Positions 9,298-17,933 of a stretch of DNA of 43,575 bases are shown here, piece by piece. Source of the stretch: Maricaulis salignorans (GTDB lineage Bacteria > Pseudomonadota > Alphaproteobacteria > Caulobacterales > Maricaulaceae); assembly GCF_900103475.1 (NCBI RefSeq), contig NZ_FNHG01000024.1:1-43575 (forward strand), given 5' to 3'. Each line of letters opens with the position of its first letter. Position 1 is the first letter of the stretch. The notes under the pieces are model-generated. The model ran no database searches. It was given only the letters and a program-made list of their open reading frames with translations, and was not told the DNA's origin. Made by a program: the position numbers and the translations under genes.

Positions 9298-10884
9298 TCA
9301 GACGGCGATTGCCGGTTGGGGGTGAGCTTCGCCGGTCGTGTCAAAGGCTTGACCCCGGTCGAGCGTAAACAAGAAGGCATCGATTGCTGCGGTGACGACA
9401 TCCGGGCCGCGGGCACGACCGGAGACGTGTTTGCCGTTGAGATCGAGCCGGATTTCGGCAACGAAATCGCGGCCGGCCGGCGAATTCACCAGCCGCGTTT
9501 CCAGGCCGATGACTGTGGCGGTCGTGCCGGTAATGCGCTGAACGGCGGCAAAGGCCGAGGCCATTGGCCCGTCGCCGGACGCAATGTCGGAGACGCGGCC
9601 GCGTTCGGGATGCTCCAGCTCCACGCGGGCGAATTGCTGCGGTTTCGGCCCCGTCGTCGTGCGCAATTCGGTGCGCAACACCGTCCATTGGCAACCGCTT
9701 TGGGAGCGTTGCTCCATCAACGCCACCAGATCGGCATCGGTCGCTTCGCCATGTTCATCGGCATAGGCCTTGAAGGCGATGAAGGTGGTGTTGAGCGTGT
9801 CCGGATCGGGCTGATAACCCAGTTGTGACAGGCGTTGGGTCAGGGCGTGCTTGCCTGAATGCTTGCCCAGTACCAGGGCGCTGCCCGGCGAGCCAACGCT
9901 CTCCGGTGTCATGATTTCATAGGTGCGCCGGTCCGACAGCATGCCGTGCTGGTGAATGCCGGCCTCATGGGAAAAGGCGTTCTTGCCGACAATCGCCTTG
10001 TTCGGTGACAGGGCCGCACCCGTCACCCGGGTCAGTTTCTGGCTCGCTGGCCACAGACCGGTCGTGTCCAGATGCGTGTCGACACCAAAGATATCGGCGC
10101 GCACCCTGAGCGCCATCACGACTTCCTCCAGCGAGCAATTGCCGGCGCGTTCGCCGATGCCATTGATTGAGCACTCGATCTGACGCGCCCCACCCTGGAC
10201 GGCGGCGAGGCTGTTGGCGACGGCCAGGCCGAGATCGTTGTGGCAATGGGCCGAGAAAATCACATGCTCGGGCCGCACGACTTTTTGGGCCAGGCTGGCA
10301 AACAGGGCCCGGATCTCGCCGGGTTCACTGACGCCGACCGTGTCGGGCACATTGAGAACATCGGCGCCGAATGAGGCGGCGCAGCTCATGGCCTCAATCA
10401 GGAAGTCAGGCTCGGTGCGCAGCGCATCCTCGGCGGAAAATTCAATCTCGTCGAAACGGCCGCGCGCATGCACCAACGCTTTCTCGATCGCGCGCAGGAC
10501 TTCCAGCCGGGACATTTTCAGCTTGGCTTCGCGGTGGATCGGGCTGGTGGCGAGGAAGACGTGCAGGCGTTTGCGCCGGGCCGGCTCCAGGGCCCGCGCG
10601 GCTGCATCGACATCAGCCTCACCGGCCCGGGCCAGCGAACAAATGGTTGGCCCGGTGATTTCCGAGGCGATCAGGCGGATGGCTTCGCTATCACCCGGCG
10701 ACGCAGCGGCAAAACCGGCCTCGATCGTGTCGACGCGGACGCGCTCCAACATGCGGGCGACCTCGAGTTTCTCCGAGGGCGACATCGAAAAACCGGGGGC
10801 CTGTTCGCCATCGCGCAGCGTGGTGTCGAAGATATGGACACGATCCTGCGCCTTGGGCGCGCGCATCAGGGTTGGCTTGGACAT
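9298..10884 (-). CDS. leuA: 2-isopropylmalate synthase
   Basis: This enzyme condenses acetyl-CoA with 2-oxoisovalerate, committing carbon to leucine. The 528-residue product has the DRE-TIM motif FDTTLRDGEQ, the metal site HCHNDLGLAVAN, HEAGIHQHG, and the C-terminal LeuA regulatory domain (about 400-510) that normally binds leucine as feedback inhibitor. The ATG at 10884 (MSKPTL) is preferred over the ATG at 10896 because a GGAGGG sequence lies 5 nt before it. Either start lies within the end of ilvN, so the genes overlap by at least 19 bp. One of nine consecutive branched-chain genes. Confidence 0.95.
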   Translation of the reverse strand: MSKPTLMRAPKAQDRVHIFDTTLRDGEQAPGFSMSPSEKLEVARMLERVRVDTIEAGFAAASPGDSEAIRLIASEITGPTICSLARAGEADVDAAARALEPARRKRLHVFLATSPIHREAKLKMSRLEVLRAIEKALVHARGRFDEIEFSAEDALRTEPDFLIEAMSCAASFGADVLNVPDTVGVSEPGEIRALFASLAQKVVRPEHVIFSAHCHNDLGLAVANSLAAVQGGARQIECSINGIGERAGNCSLEEVVMALRVRADIFGVDTHLDTTGLWPASQKLTRVTGAALSPNKAIVGKNAFSHEAGIHQHGMLSDRRTYEIMTPESVGSPGSALVLGKHSGKHALTQRLSQLGYQPDPDTLNTTFIAFKAYADEHGEATDADLVALMEQRSQSGCQWTVLRTELRTTTGPKPQQFARVELEHPERGRVSDIASGDGPMASAFAAVQRITGTTATVIGLETRLVNSPAGRDFVAEIRLDLNGKHVSGRARGPDVVTAAIDAFLFTLDRGQAFDTTGEAHPQPAIAV

Positions 10885-11183
10885 TCTGCCCTCCATTCGC
10901 TTGCAGTGGCAGGTGCCAGGCCGGCAGCAAAGTCCAGGGCTTCGGCGGCGGGGGTGCGGGAAACAGCGTGCACATCGAACAGGCGTTCGATCTGCCGCGT
11001 CAGCACATCGATCTGGCGTGCACCGCCGCGGGCGTCGACATCGACCGTGACCCGCGCGCTGCCATTACTCGGTGCTGACATCGCCATGGAGGAAATGACG
11101 AAGCCACGGCGCTCGATCAGTCCGATAAGCCGCACGAGCGCACCTTCGGTTTCGAAAATTTCGATGTTCAGCGTGTTGCTCAT
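10866..11183 (-). CDS. ilvN: Acetolactate synthase small (regulatory) subunit, short single-ACT form
   Basis: This is the regulatory partner of acetolactate synthase; its ACT domain normally binds valine and stimulates and inhibits the large subunit. The product is only about 105 residues. It has one ACT domain (about 5-75: TLNIEIFETEGALVRLIGLI, then RGFVISSMAMS) and a short tail, and it lacks the second domain of the roughly 160-180-residue IlvN/IlvH common in alphaproteobacteria. In size it is closer to enterobacterial IlvM/IlvN. The ATG at 11183 has GGAG eight bases upstream; a TTG at 11189 is too close to that site. It begins 2 bp after the large subunit stop and overlaps leuA. Confidence 0.85.
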   Translation of the reverse strand: MSNTLNIEIFETEGALVRLIGLIERRGFVISSMAMSAPSNGSARVTVDVDARGGARQIDVLTRQIERLFDVHAVSRTPAAEALDFAAGLAPATASEWRAECPSQP

Positions 11184-11185
11184 GG

Positions 11186-12892
11186 TCAATTCTCCATCAT
11201 GTCAGCATTGGATGCGCCGGGCGGCACGAGCGGCCAGACGTTTTCGCGGGGATCGATCAGGACATGCGCCAGGATCGGGCCGCGTGACCGCAACAGGCGG
11301 TCGATGGCGCCGGGCACTTCATCGCGCGAATGCACGGTGAAGGATTCAACGCCGAAAGCGCGGGCGACTTCGGCGAAGTCAGGATTGTCGTAGAGGTCAA
11401 TCTCGGAGAAATTCTGCTCGAAGAAATACTCCTGCCACTGCCGGACCAGACCCAGCGTGCCATTGTCGAGCAGCAGGATCCTGATCGGCACGCCATAGCG
11501 GCGTGCCGTCGCCAATTCCTGGATATTCATCATGATCGAGCCATCGCCGGTAATGGTGACGACCTTCATGTCGGGCCGTTCCATTGCCGCGCCGATCCCG
11601 GCCGGCAGGCCATAGCCCATCGCGCCCAGTCCGGCGCTGGTCAGATGGCTGGAAGGCTGTGCGAAGCGGCAATGCTGCGCCACCCACATCTGGTGCTGGC
11701 CGACATCACAGGCGGCGATGAATTTATCGCCGGCGGCTTCGGATAATTGCTTCAACAGGGCCGGTGCGAAAATGCCCGAGCCAGGGGCGTCGTAATCGAA
11801 GGCGAAGGCGGTCAGCCGGGCCGCACAGGTCTGGCGCCAGTCCTCGATAGCCAGATAGCCCGGATCGAGACGCGTCAAAGCATCGGCGATATCGCAATTC
11901 ATGGCGACATCGGCCCAGCGCAACTTGCCGATCTCCGCCGGATCGCCATCGATATGGATAATGCGGGCATCGGGCGCGAACGTGTCCGGCTTGCCGGTGG
12001 CGCGGTCGTCAAAACGGGCGCCGACGCAGACCAGGAGATCGCTCTCATTGACCGCCATATTGGCCGTCCGCGTGCCGTGCATCCCGAGCATGCCAAGGAA
12101 GTTCAGCGCATCGGGGTGAGGTGTGCCCAGTCCTTTCAAGGTGGCGACGGCGGGAATGCCGGTGCGGGCCATGAAATCGCGCAGGGGCTCGATTGCTCCG
12201 CCCAGTCCGACGCCGCCGCCGATATACAGGACCGGACGTCGGGCCTGGGCCAGCAAAACCGTTGCCGCGTCCAGTAAGGGGGTGGAGGCAAGCAACGGCT
12301 TTGCTGCAGGGCGAGGCGCGCCGGGGGAAGGCGGAAATGCCTCGGCCTGTAACACATCCTTGGGCAAGTCGATCAGCACCGGGCCGGGGCGGCCTTCTTC
12401 GGCGATCCGGAAGGCTTCCTCGATCAATTCGGGGATACGGTTGGCGTCCCGGATGATGATGGAATGCTTCACCACCGGCAGCGTCATGCCGAAGACATCG
12501 ACTTCCTGGAAGGCGTCCGTACCCATCAGGCCGGAGGGAACCTGACCGGTCAGAATGACCATCGGAACGGAGTCCATATAGGCATTGGCGATGCCGGTCA
12601 GCAGATTGGTCGCGCCTGGCCCTGACGTGGCGAGGCAGACGCCGGCCTTGCCGGTGATGCGGGCCTGGGCGTCAGCGGCAAAGGCCGCCGCCTGTTCATG
12701 GCGGACCAGAACATGCTGCAGGCTTGAGCCTGTCAACGCGTCGTAGACGGGCATGATCGCACCACCCGGATAACCGAAAATCCGGGTCACACCGAGTTTT
12801 TCCAGTGTCCGCACCACCAGGTGCGCACCGGTATTACGGGTGCGTTCCTGGGCGGTGGTTTCGGTCTTTGGCAGGGTCGACAGCATAGTCAT
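11186..12892 (-). CDS. ilvB: Acetolactate synthase large (catalytic) subunit
   Basis: This thiamine-diphosphate and FAD enzyme makes acetolactate from two pyruvates, or acetohydroxybutyrate from pyruvate and oxobutyrate, the first common step. In the 568-residue product the catalytic Glu lies in RHEQAAAFAADAQAR. FAD and subunit segments include ATSGPGATNLLTGIANAY and GTDAFQEVDVFG. The ThDP/Mg motif is GDGSIMMNIQELATA. Length and start fit the family; two ATGs (12892 and 12886) are available and neither has a strong ribosome site. It lies 22 bp after ilvC and 2 bp before the small subunit. Confidence 0.95.
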   Translation of the reverse strand: MTMLSTLPKTETTAQERTRNTGAHLVVRTLEKLGVTRIFGYPGGAIMPVYDALTGSSLQHVLVRHEQAAAFAADAQARITGKAGVCLATSGPGATNLLTGIANAYMDSVPMVILTGQVPSGLMGTDAFQEVDVFGMTLPVVKHSIIIRDANRIPELIEEAFRIAEEGRPGPVLIDLPKDVLQAEAFPPSPGAPRPAAKPLLASTPLLDAATVLLAQARRPVLYIGGGVGLGGAIEPLRDFMARTGIPAVATLKGLGTPHPDALNFLGMLGMHGTRTANMAVNESDLLVCVGARFDDRATGKPDTFAPDARIIHIDGDPAEIGKLRWADVAMNCDIADALTRLDPGYLAIEDWRQTCAARLTAFAFDYDAPGSGIFAPALLKQLSEAAGDKFIAACDVGQHQMWVAQHCRFAQPSSHLTSAGLGAMGYGLPAGIGAAMERPDMKVVTITGDGSIMMNIQELATARRYGVPIRILLLDNGTLGLVRQWQEYFFEQNFSEIDLYDNPDFAEVARAFGVESFTVHSRDEVPGAIDRLLRSRGPILAHVLIDPRENVWPLVPPGASNADMMEN

Positions 12893-12914
12893 TTTCAGGT
12901 CCAGACAGGGGTGT

Positions 12915-13934
12915 TCAGGTGTTGGAGCCGGCTTGCAGCCACGGCATTTCCGAGCGCAGCGCGGCCCCGGTTTTTTCGATCGGATGTTCGAGATCCTTGC
13001 GCAGCAGGGCGTTGTATTGCGGCTTGCCGGCCTGGTTCTCCATGATCCAGTCGCGGGCGAAGGTGCCGTCCTGGATGTCGGTGAGAACCTCTTTCATTCG
13101 CGCCTTGGTCTCGGCATTGATGACGCGAGGGCCCGAGCGCAGATCGCCATAGATCGCGGTCTCCGAGATGAATTCATGCATCTTGGCGAGCCCGCCCTCA
13201 TAGAGGAGGTCAACGATCAGCTTGAGCTCGTGCATGCATTCGAAATAGGCGACTTCCGGCTGGTAGCCGGCCTCGGTCAGCGTCTCGTAACCGGCCAGAA
13301 CCAGTTCAGTGGCGCCGCCGCACAACACGGCCTGTTCGCCGAACAGATCGGTCTCGGTCTCTTCGGCGAAGCTGGTCTCGATCACGCCGGCGGTGGAGCC
13401 GCCGATACAGGCGGTATAGCTCAGGGCGCGATCCCGCGCCTTGCCGGTGGCATCCTGATGGATGGCGAACAGGCAGGGCACGCCGCGGCCGCGTTCGAAT
13501 TCGCGGCGCACCAGATCGCCCGGGCCCTTTGGTGCGACGAGGATAATGTCGACACCGTCGGGAGCCTGGATGCGGCCGTAATGCACGGTGAAGCCATGCG
13601 CGAACAGGACGGCATCGCCGGCACTGATATTCGGTGCGATTTCGTCGCGGAAGATCGCCTCATGCGTCATGTCGGGCGTCAGAATGGCGATCAGCGAGGC
13701 GGCCCTGGCGGCTTCGGCAATCGGTGCGGTGCGCAGGCCATCGGCCTTGGCGCGGATGTCGCCCTTGCCGCCGGGGCGGACGCCGACGATCACATCGCAA
13801 CCGCTATCCTTCATGTTCAGCGCATGGGCACGGCCCTGGCTGCCATAGCCGATGACGGCGACAGGTCTGGACTTGAAGTCGGCCGTGTCGATCTCGAACG
13901 CCATGCGGCGGGTCGGTGTCTGAGGGGTGGTCAT
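12915..13934 (-). CDS. ilvC: Ketol-acid reductoisomerase (class I)
   Basis: This enzyme isomerises and reduces acetolactate or acetohydroxybutyrate to the dihydroxy acids with NADPH and Mg2+. The 339-residue length is that of the short class I form. The Rossmann motif is [12 protein letters not shown]. The metal ligands lie in [17 protein letters not shown], and [17 protein letters not shown] is present in the knotted C-terminal domain. The start overlaps the ilvD stop as ATGA. The N-terminus has an extra Thr/Pro-rich ten or so residues before the usual beginning, which is harmless but slightly unusual. Confidence 0.95.
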   Translation of the reverse strand: MTTPQTPTRRMAFEIDTADFKSRPVAVIGYGSQGRAHALNMKDSGCDVIVGVRPGGKGDIRAKADGLRTAPIAEAARAASLIAILTPDMTHEAIFRDEIAPNISAGDAVLFAHGFTVHYGRIQAPDGVDIILVAPKGPGDLVRREFERGRGVPCLFAIHQDATGKARDRALSYTACIGGSTAGVIETSFAEETETDLFGEQAVLCGGATELVLAGYETLTEAGYQPEVAYFECMHELKLIVDLLYEGGLAKMHEFISETAIYGDLRSGPRVINAETKARMKEVLTDIQDGTFARDWIMENQAGKPQYNALLRKDLEHPIEKTGAALRSEMPWLQAGSNT

Positions 13935-15649
13935 GCGCTTCTCTCCTGGGTGGTCTCGGACTGTTGCGAGGATGATGTGGTGGTGGGGTCAATCGTCACG
14001 GCTCCCTGGGAGGCCGATGAAACGAGGCGGGAATATTTGGTGAAGACGCTGCCCATCGGATTGGGCAGGGGCGGGGTCCAGTTCTGGCGGCGTGCGTCCA
14101 GATCGGCATCGCAATCAATGCGGCGGGCGGCGACGTCGATGCAGATGGTGTCGCCTTCACGGATCAGGCCGATGGCGCCGCCCTCGACGCTTTCCGGGCA
14201 GACATGGCCGATGACGAAGCCCTTGGATGCACCGGAAAAACGCCCGTCCGTGATCAGCGCGACATGTTCGCTCAGGCCCTGGCCAACCAGGGCGCCCGTG
14301 ATGCCCAGCATTTCGCGCATCCCCGGGCCGCCGCGCGGCCCCTCATTGCGGATGATGATGACATCGCCGCGTTTGATACGGTTGTGCTCGACGGCGTCGA
14401 AAGCATCTTCCTCGCGTTCGAAAACGCGGGCCGGGCCCTCGAACCGGGTATGGGAGTGGCCGGACAGTTTCAGCACCGAGCCCTCGGTCGCCAGGTCGCC
14501 ATAGAGGATGCGGAAGCCGCCATCGGGTTTGACCGGATCGGCGACGGTGCGAACGACGCGCTGTCCGGGCGATTCAACCGCGCTGGCGAATTCCTCGAAC
14601 AAGGTCTTGCCGGTCACGGTCGGTGCGTCGCTCAGGCGGCCGCCTTCCATCAGGCGCTGGCCGAACAGGCGTGTGCCGCCCGCCAGGAAGAGGTGATGCG
14701 CCAGAAAGCGTCCGCCCGGCTTCAGATCCGTGATGACCGGCGCGGTGGCGGAAACCTCGTCGAATACATCGATCGAGAAGGGCACGCCGGCCTCTGCCGC
14801 GATGGCCGCCAGGTGCAGGATGGCATTGGTCGAGCCGCCGCTGGCGGAGGCCGCGATGGCGCCATTGCGCAGGGAGGTTTCGGTGATGAAGCTGCGTGGG
14901 CGTGTGTCCGATTTAACCAGATCGACAACCAGCCGGCCGCAGCGCGCGGCCGCTTCAGCCTTGTCGGGGTGGGGTGCGGGAATGTCATTGGCTCCCATCG
15001 GCGACAGGCCCATGATCGACAGGATCATCGCCATCGTATTGGCCGTGAACTGGCCGCCGCAGGCACCGGCGCCGGGGCAGGCGGATTTCTCGACTTCGGC
15101 CAGGCCGGCATCATCCAGCGACCCACAGGCATGGGCGCCGACCGCCTCGAAAACATCCTGGATCGACAAATCCTTGTCGCCCTGGCGGCCTGGCATGATC
15201 GTGCCGCCGTACAAGACACAGCCGGGGATATCCATCCGCGCCAGCGCCATTGCGGCGGCCGGGATGGTCTTGTCGCAGCCAACCAGCACGATCACCCCGT
15301 CCAGGGAATGACCGCGAACCGCCAGTTCTATGGAGTCGGCAATCACTTCGCGTGAGATCAGCGAGGCGCGCATGCCCTGCGTGCCCATGGAAATGCCGTC
15401 GGAAACGACGATGGTGTTGAAGTCGACCGGCACACCGCCAGCCGCGCGGATCGCCTCGCGAACCGGTTCGGCCAGGTCGGCCAGATGCATATTGCAGGGC
15501 GTGACCGTGGTCCAGGTGTTGACCACCGCGATCATCGGCTTGTCGAAATCAGCGTCCGACATGCCGGTCGCGCGCAACATGGCGCGAGCCGGAGCGCGCG
15601 CGGCGCCGAGCGTGATGGTGTCTGAAGTCTTTGGTCGTTCGGTCGACAT
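13931..15649 (-). CDS. ilvD: Dihydroxy-acid dehydratase
   Basis: This iron-sulfur dehydratase converts the dihydroxy acids to 2-oxoisovalerate and 2-oxo-3-methylvalerate. The 572-residue product has the cluster cysteines in [14 protein letters not shown] and [17 protein letters not shown], with Mg site residues around them. The ATG at 15649 is chosen over an upstream in-frame GTG at 15673, because that GTG lies only 1 bp beyond the attenuator hairpin. The ribosome site (GGGAAA) is weak. It is the first structural gene of the operon, just downstream of the terminator hairpin at 15675-15710, so its transcription depends on read-through of the attenuator. Confidence 0.95.
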   Translation of the reverse strand: MSTERPKTSDTITLGAARAPARAMLRATGMSDADFDKPMIAVVNTWTTVTPCNMHLADLAEPVREAIRAAGGVPVDFNTIVVSDGISMGTQGMRASLISREVIADSIELAVRGHSLDGVIVLVGCDKTIPAAAMALARMDIPGCVLYGGTIMPGRQGDKDLSIQDVFEAVGAHACGSLDDAGLAEVEKSACPGAGACGGQFTANTMAMILSIMGLSPMGANDIPAPHPDKAEAAARCGRLVVDLVKSDTRPRSFITETSLRNGAIAASASGGSTNAILHLAAIAAEAGVPFSIDVFDEVSATAPVITDLKPGGRFLAHHLFLAGGTRLFGQRLMEGGRLSDAPTVTGKTLFEEFASAVESPGQRVVRTVADPVKPDGGFRILYGDLATEGSVLKLSGHSHTRFEGPARVFEREEDAFDAVEHNRIKRGDVIIIRNEGPRGGPGMREMLGITGALVGQGLSEHVALITDGRFSGASKGFVIGHVCPESVEGGAIGLIREGDTICIDVAARRIDCDADLDARRQNWTPPLPNPMGSVFTKYSRLVSSASQGAVTIDPTTTSSSQQSETTQERSA

Positions 15650-15674
15650 CGGAATTTCCCGTGTGACAAACACG

Positions 15675-15710
15675 AAAAACCCCGCTCCGGGTTCCGGGAG
15701 CGGGGTTTTT
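15675..15710 (-). terminator. Intrinsic terminator of the ilv attenuator
   Basis: A perfect inverted repeat pairs the arm at 15675-15688 with 15697-15710 around an 8-nt loop. The core is CCCCGCTCC with GGAGCGGGG, flanked by A5 and T5. Read on the minus strand it is a GC-rich hairpin followed by five T residues, a textbook Rho-independent terminator. It lies 25 bp before the ilvD start and 23 bp after the leader peptide stop, which places it as the terminator arm of an attenuator, not as the end of a gene. Confidence 0.92.
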
Positions 15711-15762
15711 CATGTCTGCCGAGTTTGCGTTTGCTAACTGGCAGGCGCGGAAACCGCTCCCG
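15695..15762 (-). promoter_or_regulatory. Antiterminator pairing of the ilv attenuator
   Basis: The bases CCGCTCCCG at 15754-15762 (plus strand) are the exact complement of CGGGAGCGG at 15695-15703, which forms one arm of the terminator. In the minus-strand transcript, the last codons of the leader peptide could therefore pair over 9 bp with the 5' arm of the terminator and prevent it from forming. A small CTCC/GGAG stem at the end of the leader coding region could block this pairing when the ribosome moves on. The first two structures are direct from sequence; their use is inferred from the known attenuation mechanism. Confidence 0.8.
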
Positions 15763-15874
15763 TTATGGAGGTAAGAATAAGTACAAGTACGAGGAGGAGT
15801 GCGCTGACGAGCACCCGCGCGTCCGGCAGGACGGCGGCCGATGAGATCGGCTGATGGGTGATCTTGTTACGCAT
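15734..15874 (-). CDS. Branched-chain leader peptide of the ilv attenuator (IlvL-like)
   Basis: This is a 46-residue peptide. Residues 21-41 contain fourteen Val, Leu or Ile, including the unbroken run LLLVLVLIL at 26-34. The codons in this run (CTC CTC CTC GTA CTT GTA CTT ATT CTT, then ATA) include several that are uncommon in this GC-rich DNA. The stop TAG is at 15734-15736, followed by the terminator hairpin and then ilvD. This is the arrangement of ribosome-mediated attenuation: stalling at hungry Leu/Val/Ile codons would favour the antiterminator. The ATG at 15874 (MRNKITHQ) has AGGA about 13 nt upstream, a longer spacing than usual. An in-frame ATG further upstream at 15952 would add a less convincing N-terminus. 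Confidence 0.88.
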   Translation of the reverse strand: MRNKITHQPISSAAVLPDARVLVSALLLVLVLILTSITGAVSAPAS

Positions 15875-16285
15875 GACGCGGGCAGTTCCTGACTTGTGTT
15901 GCAGTGCAAGGTGGCGCGATGTTTCCGCTATGGCAAGCATAAATGTGCACAAAATGTGTGTTCGGCCTCAGCGCGGCGTTCAGCGCTGCAATAATTTGCC
16001 CTGATCGGAGGGGCGATGTTTTTTGGCGCCAGGGGCGCGAGGGTGCCAGATTCTGCCACAAAACCGGGCAAGCCTGCCCATTTTCGGGCGTCGGACACAG
16101 GCTGTCAGTGAAACCCGAGATTCAGGTTGACCTTCATTTGTGCAGCTGCAGCAATTTGACGGCGGCATCCTTTTTGTCGCGACTCTGTGGATTAAACTAC
16201 TGGCGGCGGCCGACGCCAGTCTTTTCGAAGTTCGCAGAAGATAATTGCGCATTTGCGTCAAAAACTATCCGTAATCGGTGATTTT
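15875..16285. other. Intergenic region upstream of the ilv leader and amtB, no gene recognised
   Basis: About 410 bp between divergent transcription units. It must hold the promoter of the ilv operon on the minus strand, but no convincing -35/-10 pair could be picked. A 112-codon open frame on the plus strand (15943-16281) has no recognisable motif and a Cys-rich, unconvincing composition. A short GGGCA/TGCCC hairpin lies near 16064-16077. Confidence 0.5.
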
Positions 16286-16331
16286 TTGACAAATTATGGC
16301 AAGTTGAAGAAAAATGTTGCGATGCAATATT
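16286..16331 (+). promoter_or_regulatory. Candidate amtB promoter with overlapping palindrome
   Basis: An AT-rich island in GC-rich surroundings contains TTGACA at 16286-16291 and, after 18 bp, AAAAAT at 16310-16315, a moderate sigma-70-type pair. The palindrome AATGTTGC-GAT-GCAATATT at 16313-16331 (15 of 16 arm bases match) overlaps the expected start of transcription and looks like a repressor or activator site. No sigma-54 type GG-N10-GC element was found. Use for amtB is inferred from position only. Confidence 0.4.
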
Positions 16332-16396
16332 TCCTGTTCTAGCCTGACGAGATCAAGAGGTGCACCAACGCACCCGACCACAGATCGCACACATGG

Positions 16397-16583
16397 GATC
16401 CGCCGCTGCCAACCGGCAGTGCGGATCATGGGTAGATGCCTGGCGAGCGCCAGGGCCGGGCCTGCAAGGGCCCAGGACGACCCGAGATCCAAGAGAAATT
16501 TTTGTTCTGCCATGGGGCAGGCCGGTCACCGGCGTGAATCCGTCACGCCGATCGGGAATTTCACACCTGGAAGGGGGATCGCC
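16397..16583 (+). promoter_or_regulatory. Hairpin-rich 5' leader of amtB, candidate structured RNA
   Basis: Several strong hairpins follow each other ahead of amtB. The first pairs GATCCGC (16397-16403) with GCGGATC (16421-16427), with an inner CTGCC/GGCAG stem and an AACC loop. The second pairs CCTGGCG (16439-16445) with CGCCAGG (16448-16454). The third pairs GGCGTGA (16531-16537) with TCACGCC (16543-16549) around ATCCG. A ribosome site GGAAGGGGG follows at about 16568-16576. The region is not coding. It may be a cis-regulatory RNA, but no known riboswitch class was recognised. Confidence 0.4.
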
Positions 16584-17933
16584 ATGCGTGGCACCAAATT
16601 GAAATACGGAGCGATGGGAGCTATCGCCTGCGCCGCAATCGGCGCGGGTCTGGCCTTCACGGCACCGGCTGCGGCCGAGGTGAGTGAGGAGACCGCGTTT
16701 GTCTTCAACACGCTCCTTTTCCTGATCGGCGGCTTTCTCGTCATGCTGATGGCGGCCGGTTTCGCCATGCTTGAGGTCGGTTTCGTCCGTACCAAGCACG
16801 CCGCTGCAATCTGCCTCAAGAATATCGCGCTCTACGCCATTGCCGGGGTGATGTTCTACCTTGTCGGCTATCAGGTCATGTATGGCGGGGAGACCGCATT
16901 TTTCGGCATGCCGGCGGTCTGGGCCCCGTCTGAACTGACCGGTGACGCCGAAATCGATCTTTCAACCGGTTATGCCTCGGCCTCCGACTGGTTCTTCCAG
17001 ATGGTCTTCGTTGCCACCACGGCCTCGATCGTCTCCGGCGCCGTCGCCGAACGCGTCAAGATCGGGCCATTCTTCCTGTTTGTCGTTGTGCTGACGGCGG
17101 CGATTTATCCGATTCAGGGCTCCTGGGAATGGGGCGGTGGCTGGCTTGATGCCGAGTTCGGCTTCTCCGACTTTGCCGGTTCGACGCTGGTTCACTCGAC
17201 CGGTGGCTGGGCCGCCCTGGCTGGTGCGATCCTTCTCGGCGCACGCTCGGGACGGTTCGGACCCAATGCCAGCCCGATGCAGCCCTCTTCCCTGCCACTG
17301 GCAACCCTGGGCACATTCCTGCTCTGGTTCGGCTGGTTCGGGTTCAATGGGGCGTCCCAGCTCGCGCTTGGCTCGGCCGCCGACGCCGTCGCCATCAGCC
17401 AGGTCTTTGCCAACACCAATATGGCCGCCGCCGGTGGCGTCGTGACCGCCTATGTGCTCTCGCTCATCCTCGGTCGCGGCAAAGCCAATCTCGCCTATTG
17501 CCTCAATGGTGCGCTGGCCGGTCTGGTCTCGATCACGGCAGAGCCGCTCACGCCAACCATTATGGACGCCATCCTGATCGGTGCGGTCGGCGCGGTCATC
17601 GCCACCTTCGGTGCCAAATTGCTCGAACTGGTCCGGATCGACGATGTCGTCGGTGCCATCCCGGTGCATTTGTTCGCCGGCATCTGGGGCACGATGGCGG
17701 TGCCGCTGACCAATAGCGATGCGAGCTTTTACGGCCAGGCCGTCGGCGTCGGTGCCATCGGAGCCTTCGTCTTCACCGCCAGCTTCGCTGTCTGGTTGAT
17801 CCTGAAAATGACTGTCGGAATCCGCCTCTCTCCGGATGAGGAGATTGTCGGTGGCGATCTGTCCGAACTTGGACATGCCGCAGGCAGCATTTTCGCATCG
17901 CCTGAGGGAAAGGATCCGGTCCCGGCACACTAA
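16584..17933 (+). CDS. amtB: Ammonium transporter (Amt family)
   Basis: This inner-membrane channel imports ammonium when nitrogen is scarce. The 449-residue product has a signal sequence (about 1-31, ending PAAAEV), as in AmtB. Eleven membrane spans follow. The pore residues can be read: Asp197 and the twin histidines His204 (TLVHSTGGW) and His362 (IPVHLFAGIWG). The Amt signature around DFAGSTLVH is intact. The short cytoplasmic tail (about 410-449) ends without an obvious fused domain. The start is supported by a GGAAGGGGG ribosome site. No glnK/PII gene is adjacent, unlike the usual amtB neighbourhood; instead a TorF-type porin follows after 235 bp. The proximity to gltBD on the same strand fits a nitrogen-assimilation role. 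Confidence 0.93.
   Translation: MRGTKLKYGAMGAIACAAIGAGLAFTAPAAAEVSEETAFVFNTLLFLIGGFLVMLMAAGFAMLEVGFVRTKHAAAICLKNIALYAIAGVMFYLVGYQVMYGGETAFFGMPAVWAPSELTGDAEIDLSTGYASASDWFFQMVFVATTASIVSGAVAERVKIGPFFLFVVVLTAAIYPIQGSWEWGGGWLDAEFGFSDFAGSTLVHSTGGWAALAGAILLGARSGRFGPNASPMQPSSLPLATLGTFLLWFGWFGFNGASQLALGSAADAVAISQVFANTNMAAAGGVVTAYVLSLILGRGKANLAYCLNGALAGLVSITAEPLTPTIMDAILIGAVGAVIATFGAKLLELVRIDDVVGAIPVHLFAGIWGTMAVPLTNSDASFYGQAVGVGAIGAFVFTASFAVWLILKMTVGIRLSPDEEIVGGDLSELGHAAGSIFASPEGKDPVPAH

Noticed and set aside
12840-14504. Plus-strand open frame of 554 codons
   Set aside because: It is antisense to ilvC and the end of ilvD, both with intact motifs.
15649-15673. GTG at 15673 as the start of ilvD
   Set aside because: It would place the start codon against the attenuator hairpin with no room for a ribosome site; the ATG at 15649 fits family length.
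15943-16281. Plus-strand open frame of 112 codons upstream of amtB
   Set aside because: It lacks a ribosome site and known motifs, is Cys-rich and has unlikely composition; it is treated as non-coding.
16250-16583. Sigma-54 (NtrC-dependent) promoter for amtB
   Set aside because: TGGCA at about 16297 and TTGC at about 16317 are too far apart; no GG-N10-GC element is present.
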